Below, piece after piece: positions 18,563-27,864 of a stretch of 64,000 nucleotides of DNA. Position 1 is the first letter of the stretch; each line of letters starts with the position of its first letter. Source of the DNA: Martelella mediterranea (GTDB lineage: Bacteria > Pseudomonadota > Alphaproteobacteria > Rhizobiales > Rhizobiaceae); assembly GCF_004342225.1 (NCBI RefSeq), contig NZ_SMAR01000009.1, forward strand, positions 1-64,000, given 5' to 3'. Below the pieces are notes generated by a model. The model did no database searches. It worked only from the letters and a program-made list of their open reading frames with translations, and was not told the DNA's origin. The translations under genes and the position numbers were made by a program.

Positions 18563-20038
18563 TTGAGTGAAACGTCACCTGATTTAATGCTTTTTGATCT
18601 GGCACCCGCTCCGCTTTGGATCGAGGACTATACGGACGTCAAAGTCTTTTTTGATCGCTGGCGTGCGGAAGGCGTTGTCGATGTCGAGGCGTTTCTGCGA
18701 GAAAATCCCGATCAGGTGGCTGCCTGCGCGCAGGCGATCCGTGTCATCCAGGTCAATCAGAAAACGCTGACCCTCTATGAGGCACGCGATCTTGAACATC
18801 TGAAAGCCAATCTTGACGCAGTGTTCCGCGATGACATGCTGGATAGCCATCTGGGTGAACTGGTTCAGCTTTATGAAGGTGGGCTGAGCTTTAAAAGCTG
18901 CGCAGTCAACTACACGCTAAGCGGCCGGCGCCTTGATATTCAGCTTCATGGATCGATTTTGCCCGGTCATGAGGAGGACTTTTCCAGAGTTCTTGTGACC
19001 ACAGAAGACGTGACCGAGCGCGAAGAAGCAAGACGTCGTGAGGCGGAGCAGGCTCTTTACGCGAAGGGACTTTTTGAGCATTCACCTGTTTCGCTCTGGG
19101 TTGAGGATTTCAGTCGGATAAAGGAGCTTCTCGAAGAGCTGCGCGAGCGCGGTATCTCTGATCTGCGTGTGTTTACCGATGTTCATCCGGAGTTCGTGCG
19201 TCAGTGCATGACAGAAATTCGCGTGATTGATGTGAACCGTGCGACACTCGACTTGTTCGAGGCTCCCGACCGGCAGTCACTGCTGCAGAACCAGCACAAG
19301 ATTTTCCGTCATGAGATGCAGGAACCCTTCCGCGAGCAACTGATTGATCTTTGGGAAGGCCGGCTGCTTCACAAGCGCGAAGTGATGAACTACACGCTTG
19401 AAGGCAGCGAGCGTTATCTTCTGCTCCAGTTTACCGTTTTCCCCGGATATGAAGATACCTGGTCTCTGGTTCAGGTGTCACTGACAGATATTACGGCACG
19501 AAAGAAAGCCGAAGCCTATCTGGAATATCTGGGCAAGCATGATGTTCTGACCAAGCTGCATAACCGCGCTTTCTTCGTCGAGGAGTTAAACCGGCTTGAA
19601 CGCAAGAAAGTGCGACCGGTCGGTGTCCTGATCATCGACCTTAATAATCTCAAGGAAACCAACGATATTCTTGGTCATGAAGCTGGTGACAACCTTTTAA
19701 GACGGATCGGCGAGGTGCTCTCGAAGTCTGTCTCTCTGCCTAATTGTGCGTCGCGGATCGGCGGCGATGAGTTCGCTGTACTGATGCCGGGCGCTGATGC
19801 GAAAGCCGTCAAAACGATAATGGAGCAAATCGAAAAGGTTCTTCACGTCAACAATCAGTTTTACTCACAGATCCCGATCAGTGTCGCGATGGGGGCCGCA
19901 GTCTGTGAGGAGGGAGAAACGGTCGAAGCTGCTGTCCGGCGTGCCGATCTGGCGATGTACCATGAAAAGCGCGAATACTACTCAATGGTTGCCAGCAATC
20001 TGCAGCCTTCAGATATCAGTAAGGCAGAAGGAAACTGA
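18563..20038 (+). CDS. GGDEF-domain diguanylate cyclase with two tandem sensor modules
   Basis: A 491-residue cytoplasmic protein with no membrane segment. Two homologous PAS-like modules (about 10-150 and 170-310) align with each other: LAPAPLWIEDYTDVK against HSPVSLWVEDFSRIK, and IRVIQVNQKTLTLYEA against IRVIDVNRATLDLFEA. A linker leads to a GGDEF domain (about 325-475) with intact Gly400-Gly-Asp-Glu-Phe404, so it probably makes cyclic di-GMP. No EAL domain is present and no RxxD inhibitory site is obvious before GGDEF. The start is TTG 18563, with ATG codon 9 as alternative. It stands alone downstream of cckA. Confidence 0.9.
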   Translation: MSETSPDLMLFDLAPAPLWIEDYTDVKVFFDRWRAEGVVDVEAFLRENPDQVAACAQAIRVIQVNQKTLTLYEARDLEHLKANLDAVFRDDMLDSHLGELVQLYEGGLSFKSCAVNYTLSGRRLDIQLHGSILPGHEEDFSRVLVTTEDVTEREEARRREAEQALYAKGLFEHSPVSLWVEDFSRIKELLEELRERGISDLRVFTDVHPEFVRQCMTEIRVIDVNRATLDLFEAPDRQSLLQNQHKIFRHEMQEPFREQLIDLWEGRLLHKREVMNYTLEGSERYLLLQFTVFPGYEDTWSLVQVSLTDITARKKAEAYLEYLGKHDVLTKLHNRAFFVEELNRLERKKVRPVGVLIIDLNNLKETNDILGHEAGDNLLRRIGEVLSKSVSLPNCASRIGGDEFAVLMPGADAKAVKTIMEQIEKVLHVNNQFYSQIPISVAMGAAVCEEGETVEAAVRRADLAMYHEKREYYSMVASNLQPSDISKAEGN

Positions 20039-20096
20039 CATCGTCTGGAGAAAAGAGCGACCGGGGGCCGCTCCTGTTTTGAGTTGGTGAACGGCT

Positions 20097-21257
20097 TCAG
20101 GCATCCAGCGGATTGCCCTCGATGTTTGAGAGGATCCCGCGCATGATCCGGCTGCCATCCTCCTGCCGCAGGCTCTCATACCATTTGTGCGTGGCATCGG
20201 GGTCTTCCGCATGGGTCTCCGCACAGCGTTTGCGGGCGCGCAAGACCAGTTCCCCAGCGCGGCCGGCGCGCCGGTTCTGATAGCGCCTGAGAGCGTCTTC
20301 AATGCCATAGGTGTTGGTCTGGAGCGCGATGGAAAGCGCCACAGCATCTTCCATGGCCGAGCAACCGCCCTGACCGATATCCGGCGCTGTGTTATGTGCG
20401 GAATCGCCGAGAAGTGCCACGCGACCACGGGACCATTGCTTAAACGGATCAATGTCGAAAATCTCGACGCGGTTCGTCCGGGCCGGATCAAGCCGTTCAA
20501 TCAGTGCCTGAACGGGTTCGGCCCAGCCGGAAAAGTGCTCTTTAAGCTCACTTTTATAGGTCGCGCGATCATTGGGCATTCCGGCGGGAAGCGGAACATC
20601 AAAGAAGAAGTAGAAACGGTTTCCGGCAACCGGCATCAGCGATACGCGCTTGCCTTCAGCAACAAAAGTGGTCCACTGGTTCGAAGGTGCGAGACTGTCA
20701 TCAATTTCGATCAAGCCATTCCAGTTGACATATCCGGCGTATCTGCGCTTGACGGATTTCCCCAGCACATAAGGCCTCACGACTGAATGCGCACCGTCCG
20801 CACCAATCAGGAGGTCGCCAGTGGCCGATGAACCATCGACGAAACGCGCAGTTACACTTTCTTCGTCCTGCTCGATAGAAATCAGCTCCGTGCCCAGATG
20901 CACTTCACTTTTATCGAGCGTGTTCATCAGCATGGACTGAAGTTCGGCCCGCGCCACAGGATAAGCGCGCTGGCCAACATCGCGATAAAGCGGATCGAGG
21001 CTGAAGCCGGTCATCTCGTCGCCGGTCAGGCCATCATGATAGGCCATTTTGTCCATCGCGCCGCCAAGCGCAGCCACTTCCTTTTCAAGGCCAAGAAAAT
21101 TCAGGCATTTCACACCATTGGACCACAGCGAAAGTGCAGCGCCGACGGGACGGATCTCCCGAACCTTTTCGTAGACTTCCACGCTGAAGCCAATCCGTTT
21201 CAAGCCGATGGCTGCACATAGTCCGCCCATTCCGGCGCCAATGACAATTGCTTTCAT
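20097..21257 (-). CDS. hpxO: FAD-dependent urate hydroxylase (HpxO type)
   Basis: A 386-residue flavoprotein monooxygenase. The Rossmann motif GAGMGG (7-12), the GADGAHS segment and the FAD-binding LLGDSAH/IGQGG motif place it in the aromatic hydroxylase fold. Stretches such as [25 protein letters not shown] and [13 protein letters not shown] match Klebsiella HpxO closely. HpxO converts urate to 5-hydroxyisourate with NADH and O2. None of the other purine-degradation genes is in this window. The start ATG at 21257 gives the Rossmann motif in its normal place. Assigned by recalled similarity. Confidence 0.85.
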   Translation of the reverse strand: MKAIVIGAGMGGLCAAIGLKRIGFSVEVYEKVREIRPVGAALSLWSNGVKCLNFLGLEKEVAALGGAMDKMAYHDGLTGDEMTGFSLDPLYRDVGQRAYPVARAELQSMLMNTLDKSEVHLGTELISIEQDEESVTARFVDGSSATGDLLIGADGAHSVVRPYVLGKSVKRRYAGYVNWNGLIEIDDSLAPSNQWTTFVAEGKRVSLMPVAGNRFYFFFDVPLPAGMPNDRATYKSELKEHFSGWAEPVQALIERLDPARTNRVEIFDIDPFKQWSRGRVALLGDSAHNTAPDIGQGGCSAMEDAVALSIALQTNTYGIEDALRRYQNRRAGRAGELVLRARKRCAETHAEDPDATHKWYESLRQEDGSRIMRGILSNIEGNPLDA

Positions 21258-21733
21258 TCTTTCTGTTCCCCATTTTTATGGTGAAGCGCAGCTTCTGTTT
21301 GCTTTTTTGGAGACGGTCCGTCATGCACCGCAACAGGCGGGCTGACGGTCCTTTCCGCTTTCCGAGATGAAGTGACACAACATACTTCTGTCCGGTTGTG
21401 TCTGCCGTCATTATTCCTGTCACCGGGATTAGGTTTCGTCAATGCTTTCGCAAATGCAAAAATAGGAATATAGGCTTTAAGGCATGCTTTTGGATGGCTT
21501 TTTTCATGATGATGGCTTGATTTTAAATGCGCTGCAATATGGAAAGTGGGCTTATGTATGGTTGTATAGCTGACTGGCCGCTTCTGCAATTGCCGCTGAT
21601 GCCTCTGTGGGGTAAACGCGGTATGGCAGAAGTGTCTGACGGCAGGAAATGAACGAGACCGGATAGCGCTCTGGCAATCCGGTCCCGCAATTCGTCTCGG
21701 CTTTTTATCTGAACGCGGCTAAGTGCGAAGCAC
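21258..21733. other. Intergenic region between hpxO and the XRE regulator
   Basis: No coding gene is supported. Near the right end (21654-21706) lies a nested hairpin with a T tract on the plus strand, listed separately. The rest shows nothing I can interpret beyond being the likely hpxO promoter region. Confidence 0.4.
21654..21706 (+). terminator. Terminator-like hairpin with plus-strand T tract
   Basis: Nested stems CGAGAC/GTCTCG and CCGGAT/ATCCGG are followed by GCTTTTT on the plus strand. No plus-strand gene precedes it. It may end an unseen plus-strand RNA, or act weakly as the minus-strand terminator of the XRE regulator gene. Confidence 0.5.
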
Positions 21734-22006
21734 TCAGTCTGTCACAGATTGATCTTTTTCTGCGTATCCATCTGTCAGGTCATTTGCGGGGCTCTGGTGC
21801 GCTTCTGAGCGATATTCCAGAAGATCGCCGGGCTGACAATCGAGGGCTGCGCAAATTTTCTCAAGAGTATCAAAGCGGACGCCCTTCACCTTTCCAGATT
21901 TCAGGAGAGAGATGTTCTGTTCCGTGATTCCGACTTGCTCGGCCAGGGTTTTCGCCTTCATCTTGCGATGGGCGAGCATTACGTCGAGATTCACGATGAT
22001 AGCCAT
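21734..22006 (-). CDS. XRE-family helix-turn-helix regulator (YozG-like)
   Basis: About 90 residues from the ATG at 22006 (an upstream ATG at 22027 is also in frame). The Cro/CI-type helix-turn-helix covers KMKAKTLAEQVGITEQNISL and KSGKVKGVRFDTLEKICAAL. The form is the short YozG-like type that pairs with DUF2975 membrane proteins. The DUF2975 gene lies just upstream on the same strand, 116 bases away, so they are probably one transcript. The target is likely its own promoter. Confidence 0.88.
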   Translation of the reverse strand: MAIIVNLDVMLAHRKMKAKTLAEQVGITEQNISLLKSGKVKGVRFDTLEKICAALDCQPGDLLEYRSEAHQSPANDLTDGYAEKDQSVTD

Positions 22007-22122
22007 ATTCTCTAACAATCTTGCCATATTTTTCAGAGTTCCTCATGTGGTGTACCACGAACCAAACCTTTGCAGTGTGCATTGCTGCAGCTTCCGGCGC
22101 TGCGGGTACGGTTTCGAGGGCG

Positions 22123-22674
22123 TCAGATAATGCGGGCGTACTCATCGTTTACCCGGCTCGCGAGAACCATCACGTGCCCCATGGTGAACAGAAAGCCAGC
22201 CATTAAAAGCAATAGAGCATCATTGATCCCGAAACCGATCTGGAAGATGCGTTCGGTTGGAGGGTTCCCCGCTGTGGCGAGCGGTGCGCAGAGGCCACCG
22301 TAAATTTGTTCTGCCACCCATACAGAAAGTGCGAAGATGCCTGTCCGTCTGAGAAGAATCGCTGTTTCAAAGGAAAGCGGTGTTGCGCTTCTCAGCTTTT
22401 CAAACAGGTCTGTAACTGTTTTAAGGCCGGTGATGATCAACCCGAAGAAACAGCCAAGAAGGACCAAGAGTAATACGGTGGTTATTGGTGTGAGTGTAAC
22501 CTTCTCCAGATCATTGGACATTTTGAGGAAATCGGCATAGCCGGCATTGTTTGTAATCGCGAGCCACAAAAGCACCATGAAGATGACAACCAGCAGAACC
22601 TGAAAAGCGCGCGTTGCCTGAATCATGATACCGCAGAGTTTGTATAGTTTTTTCTGAGTGTGAAAGTTAGGCAT
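22123..22674 (-). CDS. DUF2975 membrane protein
   Basis: A 183-residue integral membrane protein with four predicted helices (about 20-42, 62-85, 107-122 and 145-172), matching the DUF2975 pattern. Members are usually encoded with a YozG-like XRE regulator, as here. No function is established for the family. The promoter zone upstream is very AT-rich and holds an inverted repeat at 22700-22716. Confidence 0.85.
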   Translation of the reverse strand: MPNFHTQKKLYKLCGIMIQATRAFQVLLVVIFMVLLWLAITNNAGYADFLKMSNDLEKVTLTPITTVLLLVLLGCFFGLIITGLKTVTDLFEKLRSATPLSFETAILLRRTGIFALSVWVAEQIYGGLCAPLATAGNPPTERIFQIGFGINDALLLLMAGFLFTMGHVMVLASRVNDEYARII

Positions 22675-22699
22675 GTAAACCTCTTATGTTTCGACAAAA

Positions 22700-22716
22700 T
22701 TATCGTAAAACAATAA
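22700..22716. promoter_or_regulatory. Imperfect inverted repeat, candidate operator for the XRE regulator
   Basis: TTATCGT-AAA-ACAATAA, with one mismatch between arms, lies 26 bases upstream of the DUF2975 start in an AT-rich stretch. The position suits autorepression by the co-encoded XRE protein. This is inference from position and symmetry. Confidence 0.45.
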
Positions 22717-22909
22717 GAAATTATAATAAAATAATAAAAAAAGATCGTTTGCATTGAGAGGTAGATGCGGGTGCCCTGCATTCACAGCTGCTTTGCATGC
22801 TCCTTGCGAAAGCTCTGGAGCTTCTGGCTTCACTCAGTCACGGTCGGAAAAAGAAAGGGCGGCCGAATGGCCACCCTCCCTGCAGATCAAATATCAGTTC
22901 ACCGGCTGA

Positions 22910-24898
22910 TTAAAGCATGATGCGATAGAGCGCGAAACCGTTTTCACCGTCACCGGCTGTTTCGATTTTTGCGGCCTTAACATCCTGAATATAGTTCTTT
23001 GCGCGCGGCCCGGTTTCGAACACGGCTGTTGTTCCCGGCATAGGCTTGAAAGACCAGTTAAAATCGGCAGACGGGTTGATGGTGCCCTGATCAACAATAT
23101 AGCGAACGATGACGTCGCGATTTGTGTCAGGGCCGACAAAGACCACGACATCACCATCGATATCGGGGAAATTTCCGCCACCACCGGCACGGTAGTTGTT
23201 GGTGGCGACCACAAACATCTGTTCCTGGTCAATGGGCTTGCCGTCAAACGCCAGGTCAACGATGCGGTGCGAGTCCGGGTTCGCGAGCGAGCCGTCCTTG
23301 GCATAACGTGCCGGCTTCGACAGGTCGACCTTGTAGGTTACACCATCAATCACATCGAAATTATAGGACGGGAAATCAGGGTTCAGCAGTGGCGCATCAG
23401 TGGCGCCGGGCTTGACCTGATTGAACATACCGGCTGACATCTCCAGCCATTCGCGAACCTGCGCGCCGTTGATAGCAACGGCACGGGCTGTATTGGGGTA
23501 GAGGTAGAGGTCGGCGACGTTCTTGATCGCGATATCGCCTGCCGGTACTTCGGTGTAGTATTCCGGGCCGCCACGGCCACCGGCCTTGAACGGTGCTGCT
23601 GCGGAAAGGACAGGGAAATCCTTGTATTCGCTGTCTTTCAGCATTTCCTTTGTGTACCAGGTCTGGGCCTTTGAGACGATCTGGACCGATGGATCATCCG
23701 CCACCAGCGCAAAGAAGGACTGAAGCGGAGCGGAGGTTTTGCCGACAGGTGTGCGAACATAGGTCAGCGTTGCTTCGTGATCGGCGTTGACCGCTTTTGT
23801 CACAGCGTCATCCGATTTTACATCCGGGATGACTTTGCGATCTTCATCGCGATGGTAAATCGGACGGGCTTCTGTCGTGAAGTCGACGATCTTCCAGCTG
23901 TTGCCATCCTTTTCCAGAAGCAGGTCGATAAGCCCCATATGCGAGCCCCAGAAACCGGCCATGGCTGCAGGTTTCCCCTGCAGCGTGCCTTTTTCCGGAT
24001 CGACGCCATTGATGCCTTTGAAGTCGGTGGGGCCGGGGAAGACAAGGTGCTGATGGCCGGTGAAGACAGCATCGATACCGTTAACGCCAGCGAGATAAAG
24101 TGAAGCATTTTCCATCAGCTCGGACGGGCCTGTACCGTCAATGCCGGAGTGTGAGAGCGCGACAATGACGTCTGCGCCTTCTTCCTTCATCACCGGAACC
24201 CAGGCTTCCGCAGCTTCAACGATGTCGCGCGTATTGGCTTTGCCTGAGAGGTTTTTCTCGTCCCAGATCATGACCTGTGGCGGTATAAAGCCGATGAACC
24301 CAACTTTGACCGGGCTCTTGTTGCCTGCCCCATCTGTGATGATCTTTTCTTTGATCATGTATGGTTTGAAGAACAGGTCATCATTGCGCGGATCGCTGGC
24401 AAGCTGGCCCTTCGTCAGGTTGGCGCAGACATAAGGAAAGTTCGCCCCGCCCACGACCTTGAACATGAAGTCGAGGCCATAGTTGAATTCGTGATTACCC
24501 AGCGTGCCGACATCGTAGCCCAGAACATTCATGGCCTTGATGACGGGATGAATGTCTCCTTCATTCATGCCGCGCTCATAGGCGATATAGTCGCCCATCG
24601 GGTTGCCCTGCAAAAAGTCTCCGTTGTCGATCAGCATCGCATTGGTCGATTCCGCACGAATGGCGTCGATGATCGAGGCCGTACGGGCAAGACCCATCGT
24701 GTCGTTGGGCTTGTCTGCGTAGTAGTCATAAGGCAGCACATTCACATGAATGTCGGTGGTTTCCATAAGGCGCAGATGAGCCTGATTAGGAGCTGCATTG
24801 GCAGCAAAGGGATGTAGGACAATCATCGAAGATGTGGCGGCTAGGCCTTTGAGAAAGTGGCGTCGGGAAAGAGAATGAAGGTCAATGAATGAAGACAT
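22910..24898 (-). CDS. cpdB: Bifunctional 2',3'-cyclic-nucleotide 2'-phosphodiesterase/3'-nucleotidase
   Basis: 662 residues from ATG 24898; the frame is open to 25009 but the N-terminus here is a clean Tat-type signal (SRRHFLKG, Arg12-Arg13). The metallophosphoesterase domain (about 40-340) has [25 protein letters not shown] and SHSGID. A 5'-nucleotidase C-terminal domain (about 380-640) has the substrate-binding [12 protein letters not shown]. It degrades RNA breakdown products in the periplasm for nucleoside and phosphate scavenging. It fits functionally with the secreted RNase T2 at 33699. Single-gene unit. Confidence 0.92.
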   Translation of the reverse strand: MSSFIDLHSLSRRHFLKGLAATSSMIVLHPFAANAAPNQAHLRLMETTDIHVNVLPYDYYADKPNDTMGLARTASIIDAIRAESTNAMLIDNGDFLQGNPMGDYIAYERGMNEGDIHPVIKAMNVLGYDVGTLGNHEFNYGLDFMFKVVGGANFPYVCANLTKGQLASDPRNDDLFFKPYMIKEKIITDGAGNKSPVKVGFIGFIPPQVMIWDEKNLSGKANTRDIVEAAEAWVPVMKEEGADVIVALSHSGIDGTGPSELMENASLYLAGVNGIDAVFTGHQHLVFPGPTDFKGINGVDPEKGTLQGKPAAMAGFWGSHMGLIDLLLEKDGNSWKIVDFTTEARPIYHRDEDRKVIPDVKSDDAVTKAVNADHEATLTYVRTPVGKTSAPLQSFFALVADDPSVQIVSKAQTWYTKEMLKDSEYKDFPVLSAAAPFKAGGRGGPEYYTEVPAGDIAIKNVADLYLYPNTARAVAINGAQVREWLEMSAGMFNQVKPGATDAPLLNPDFPSYNFDVIDGVTYKVDLSKPARYAKDGSLANPDSHRIVDLAFDGKPIDQEQMFVVATNNYRAGGGGNFPDIDGDVVVFVGPDTNRDVIVRYIVDQGTINPSADFNWSFKPMPGTTAVFETGPRAKNYIQDVKAAKIETAGDGENGFALYRIML

Positions 24899-25101
24899 GA
24901 TCGGCTCCAGGCTTATGGCTGCGCCCAATGTTTTGGGACGTTTCACGATGTGGTTTGCGCCATTGATATGACAGGCGGTTGACAACCATTGTAGAAGGTT
25001 TAGCCACAATATAGCAGTGTTGTGAAGCCGGAATACGCGCTCTGATTATAGTCAGGTTGCAATTCAGGCTGTTTGTGACGCCAGAAACACCGGGAGAGTA
25101 C

Positions 25102-25689
25102 ATGATCAGCAGCTTCACCATACGCAATGCCAGAGAGGATGATGCATCCGATATGGTGCGTCTCGTCAATATCGCCGAACATGGTCTGACACTGTGGTAT
25201 TGGAGCCGGCTTGCAGGTGAGGGGCAGGATCCGTGGGCTGTCGGGCGACAGTGCGTTTGTGACGAACAGGATCCACTGTTTTGGGGGAATGCGGTAATCG
25301 CCTCGCTCGGTACAGATGTGGCAGCGGTTATGATTGGTTATCCGCTTGATGATGCGCATGATCCGCGCAGGGAATCTGAAAAGCCAGTGGTGTTTCAGCC
25401 GTTTCAGGCGCTGAAAACCGTGGCTATGGGAACCTATTATGTCGATGTTCTGGCTGCCTATGCAGAGTATCGTGGTCGCGGACTGGGATCGCTTCTGCTG
25501 GAAAGAGCAGAGCGTCAGGCTGGAGGGCTGGACCTTAGTCTGGTGACCTCCGATGCCAATATTGCCGCCTTGCGCCTTTACCGTCGGCTGGGCTTTGAAG
25601 AGATCGACCGGCGAGCGCTCATCAGGGAGCCGGACTGGCAGTCAGAGGGCGAAAACTGGCTGCTCATGGTGAAAAAGACGACACGCTGA
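25102..25689 (+). CDS. GNAT-family N-acetyltransferase
   Basis: 195 residues from ATG 25102, which follows GGGAGAG; the frame is open to 25057. The acetyl-CoA motif A (VDVLAAYAEYRGRGLGSLLL) and motif B (NIAALRLYRRLGFEE) are clear. The acceptor is unknown. It is convergent with the Lrp regulator. Confidence 0.88.
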   Translation: MISSFTIRNAREDDASDMVRLVNIAEHGLTLWYWSRLAGEGQDPWAVGRQCVCDEQDPLFWGNAVIASLGTDVAAVMIGYPLDDAHDPRRESEKPVVFQPFQALKTVAMGTYYVDVLAAYAEYRGRGLGSLLLERAERQAGGLDLSLVTSDANIAALRLYRRLGFEEIDRRALIREPDWQSEGENWLLMVKKTTR

Positions 25690-25707
25690 AGCTGGCCGCG
25701 TTCATCA

Positions 25708-26169
25708 TCACTCGATACCAACATTGATGCGCTCGATAATCGGGCGCAACGCGAAAGAGGAGTTGATCTGCACCACATGCGGAAGTGCAGAAAGCCAGTC
25801 GCGGTGGATGCGCTCATAGTCCTGCAGATCTTTGGCCGCGACGCGCAGTATGTAATCATACTGACCGGAAACCATGTAGCAGACGATAATGTTCGGGCAG
25901 CGTTTGACGGCTTCTTCAAATTCGGCGAGCGTGCGTGCAAACTGGCCGCTCAGAGAAATATGAACCAGCGCTACCATTTTATAGCCAAGTGCTTCTGGAG
26001 AAATCTTCGCCGTATAGCCTTCGATGACACCGCTTTTTTCAAGAATGTCGAGCCTTCGAGAACAGGCAGATGGCGAAAGGCCGACGCTTTCAGCCAGGTC
26101 GGCATTGGTTATGCGGCCGTTGGCCTGCAGGGCTTTCAGGATCGCATGATCAATATCGTCCAGTTCCAT
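25708..26169 (-). CDS. Lrp/AsnC-family transcriptional regulator
   Basis: A 153-residue protein. The N-terminal winged helix (residues 5-60: DDIDHAILKALQANGRITNA, SPSACSRRLDILEKSGVIEGY) is followed by a RAM/AsnC effector domain (about 70-145) with the conserved GQYDYILRV. Such regulators sense amino acids and often control a neighbouring transporter or enzyme. Here no divergent amino-acid gene is adjacent, so the target cannot be read from context. ATG 26169 gives the standard length. Confidence 0.92.
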   Translation of the reverse strand: MELDDIDHAILKALQANGRITNADLAESVGLSPSACSRRLDILEKSGVIEGYTAKISPEALGYKMVALVHISLSGQFARTLAEFEEAVKRCPNIIVCYMVSGQYDYILRVAAKDLQDYERIHRDWLSALPHVVQINSSFALRPIIERINVGIE

Positions 26170-26337
26170 GGTTCGAATACCCTTCGATTATTGCCTTGTT
26201 AATTCGAAAAATATACGACGGGTATGAAATTTCAAGCGCATTCGCGGCGCATTGTTGCGTGCGATCACAGTGTTGAAATCGCATTGCCGACGCTGGTGCT
26301 ATAGGTCTGCTTTTTCGGCGCGAATAGTCAATGACCG

Positions 26338-27240
26338 TCACTCAAGATGGTCTTCGCGCAATGCCCGAAGGCCAATATCGCCAAAAGCGTCGGAAGCGTT
26401 TGTCTCAGAGTGCTGAACCTGCTGCCATTCATCGCGCAAAGCTTCACGTTCCAGCCGAAGAATTGTTTCTGCGTCACAGATGCGGGCGCCACCTTTAATC
26501 CGGAGGTGATCAAGCAGTCGATGCGAATGAATAATCGTCGCACGGGCGTCAAGAGGCTCCCATGCATCGAGCATTGTCACCCGGCGCAGGTTAAATTCTG
26601 GCGGAAGAACATAAAATCTCAGATCGGAAGACCAGAGAAGATCTTTCAGGAAAACCTGGTCTCTTTTGATTTCCGGATGGGCATGAAACTGCGAACGCCA
26701 CGCTTCAAAAAAGGAGAGCATCGCTTCTGTTTTCCGGTAAAGCATCACGCCGGAGTTAAGCTGCGGGAAGGCGTAAGGCGTGACTTCGGCAAAACCTTCG
26801 CGCACGAGCGAGGACTTCCGCCGCACATCATGTGCCAGTGCCAGGTCAAAACGCTCCGCAATGTCGAAAAAGTCGCCGAGCGGCTTGAGTATCAGCGTAT
26901 CGCAATCGAGGTAAAGCGTGCGATCAAACCGCGACAGGGCAATACATTCGAGCTTCGCACGGTCGTGGACGAGAGGAACAGGCCATACCGCATCAAATAG
27001 TCCGATCCCCTCCGCAGCGGTGTCATCAGTGAAAAGGTCTACCGGCAGGTGAGGGTTGTGTGCCTTGAGGGTGCGCGCTGATTGGGCGGCCAGCGCGCGA
27101 TATTCCGGTCCGGTGGCGACATAAATCACTCCGTCTGTATCCGCCTTTTTTGCGCTGCCGGTCATGAGAAGATCATCCTGTCTGGTTAGGCTTAAGGTCT
27201 GACGCATGATACGCCAGCGATCGCCTTCTGGATTAGTCAT
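26338..27240 (-). CDS. GT-A-fold glycosyltransferase-like protein
   Basis: A 300-residue protein with a nucleotide-diphospho-sugar transferase pattern: VIYVATGPEYRALAAQS at the start of the domain, the DxD metal/sugar-nucleotide motif in LYLDCDTLILKPL, and FPQLNSGVMLYRK, as in GT8-like and related enzymes. No signal peptide. Start is uncertain (ATG 27240, 27207 or 27165). It has no polysaccharide cluster around it and the acceptor is unknown. Confidence 0.7.
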   Translation of the reverse strand: MTNPEGDRWRIMRQTLSLTRQDDLLMTGSAKKADTDGVIYVATGPEYRALAAQSARTLKAHNPHLPVDLFTDDTAAEGIGLFDAVWPVPLVHDRAKLECIALSRFDRTLYLDCDTLILKPLGDFFDIAERFDLALAHDVRRKSSLVREGFAEVTPYAFPQLNSGVMLYRKTEAMLSFFEAWRSQFHAHPEIKRDQVFLKDLLWSSDLRFYVLPPEFNLRRVTMLDAWEPLDARATIIHSHRLLDHLRIKGGARICDAETILRLEREALRDEWQQVQHSETNASDAFGDIGLRALREDHLE

Positions 27241-27291
27241 ACCCCCGAACAGGGGCGACCGGCATTCTCATTTTAGCCGTTACGCGATGCC

Positions 27292-27861
27292 TTAGAAACG
27301 CTTGGCAAAGGCCAGCAATTCATCATCGCTTAGCGGATTGATTTTGCTTTCATGGGTTGAGACAGGGGAGAAGCCGAAACGCTGGTAAAGTTGCAGCGCG
27401 CGCGGGTGATCCAGGTTGTTCGTTGTCGTAACCACTTTCTCCGGTTCATCCGCCCAGATGGCATAGAGACCCTGAAGCAGAAACCATTTGCCGATCCCAA
27501 GCCCCAGAGCGCGTTCGAAAAGACCGAAGTGAACCAGTTCTGTCACATTGTCATCGCGGCGCTGATATTCATAAAAACCAGCTGGCGCGCCTTCCACATA
27601 AAGCACTGTTATGGTCGTGCGCTCATTGTGAATTGTTCTGGTCAGCTCGTCATCGCTCATGCGCACGCGATCCACCCATTGCCAGCGCGAACCGACCTGA
27701 CGATAGAGAAAGCGATAGTAATTCAGCGGAATTTCGGGAACCCGCATCAGCGCAATGTGCAGACTGGAGGGGGAGGCCATGTGCGCACGCGGCGGTGCTG
27801 TCATTTCCAGCTTTGTTATGTGAACCTTGAGCGGCTGCGGTGCGATCAGATCGTCATTCAT
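27292..27861 (-). CDS. GNAT-family N-acetyltransferase
   Basis: A 189-residue protein with acetyl-CoA motif A (LFERALGLGIGKWFLLQGL) and motif B (NLDHPRALQLYQRFGF). The start lies three bases after the sseA stop behind GGAAAGG, so it is translated with sseA. The substrate is unknown; linkage to sseA and cysteine synthase may hint at sulfur metabolism, but this is weak. Confidence 0.88.
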   Translation of the reverse strand: MNDDLIAPQPLKVHITKLEMTAPPRAHMASPSSLHIALMRVPEIPLNYYRFLYRQVGSRWQWVDRVRMSDDELTRTIHNERTTITVLYVEGAPAGFYEYQRRDDNVTELVHFGLFERALGLGIGKWFLLQGLYAIWADEPEKVVTTTNNLDHPRALQLYQRFGFSPVSTHESKINPLSDDELLAFAKRF

Positions 27862-27864
27862 CGT

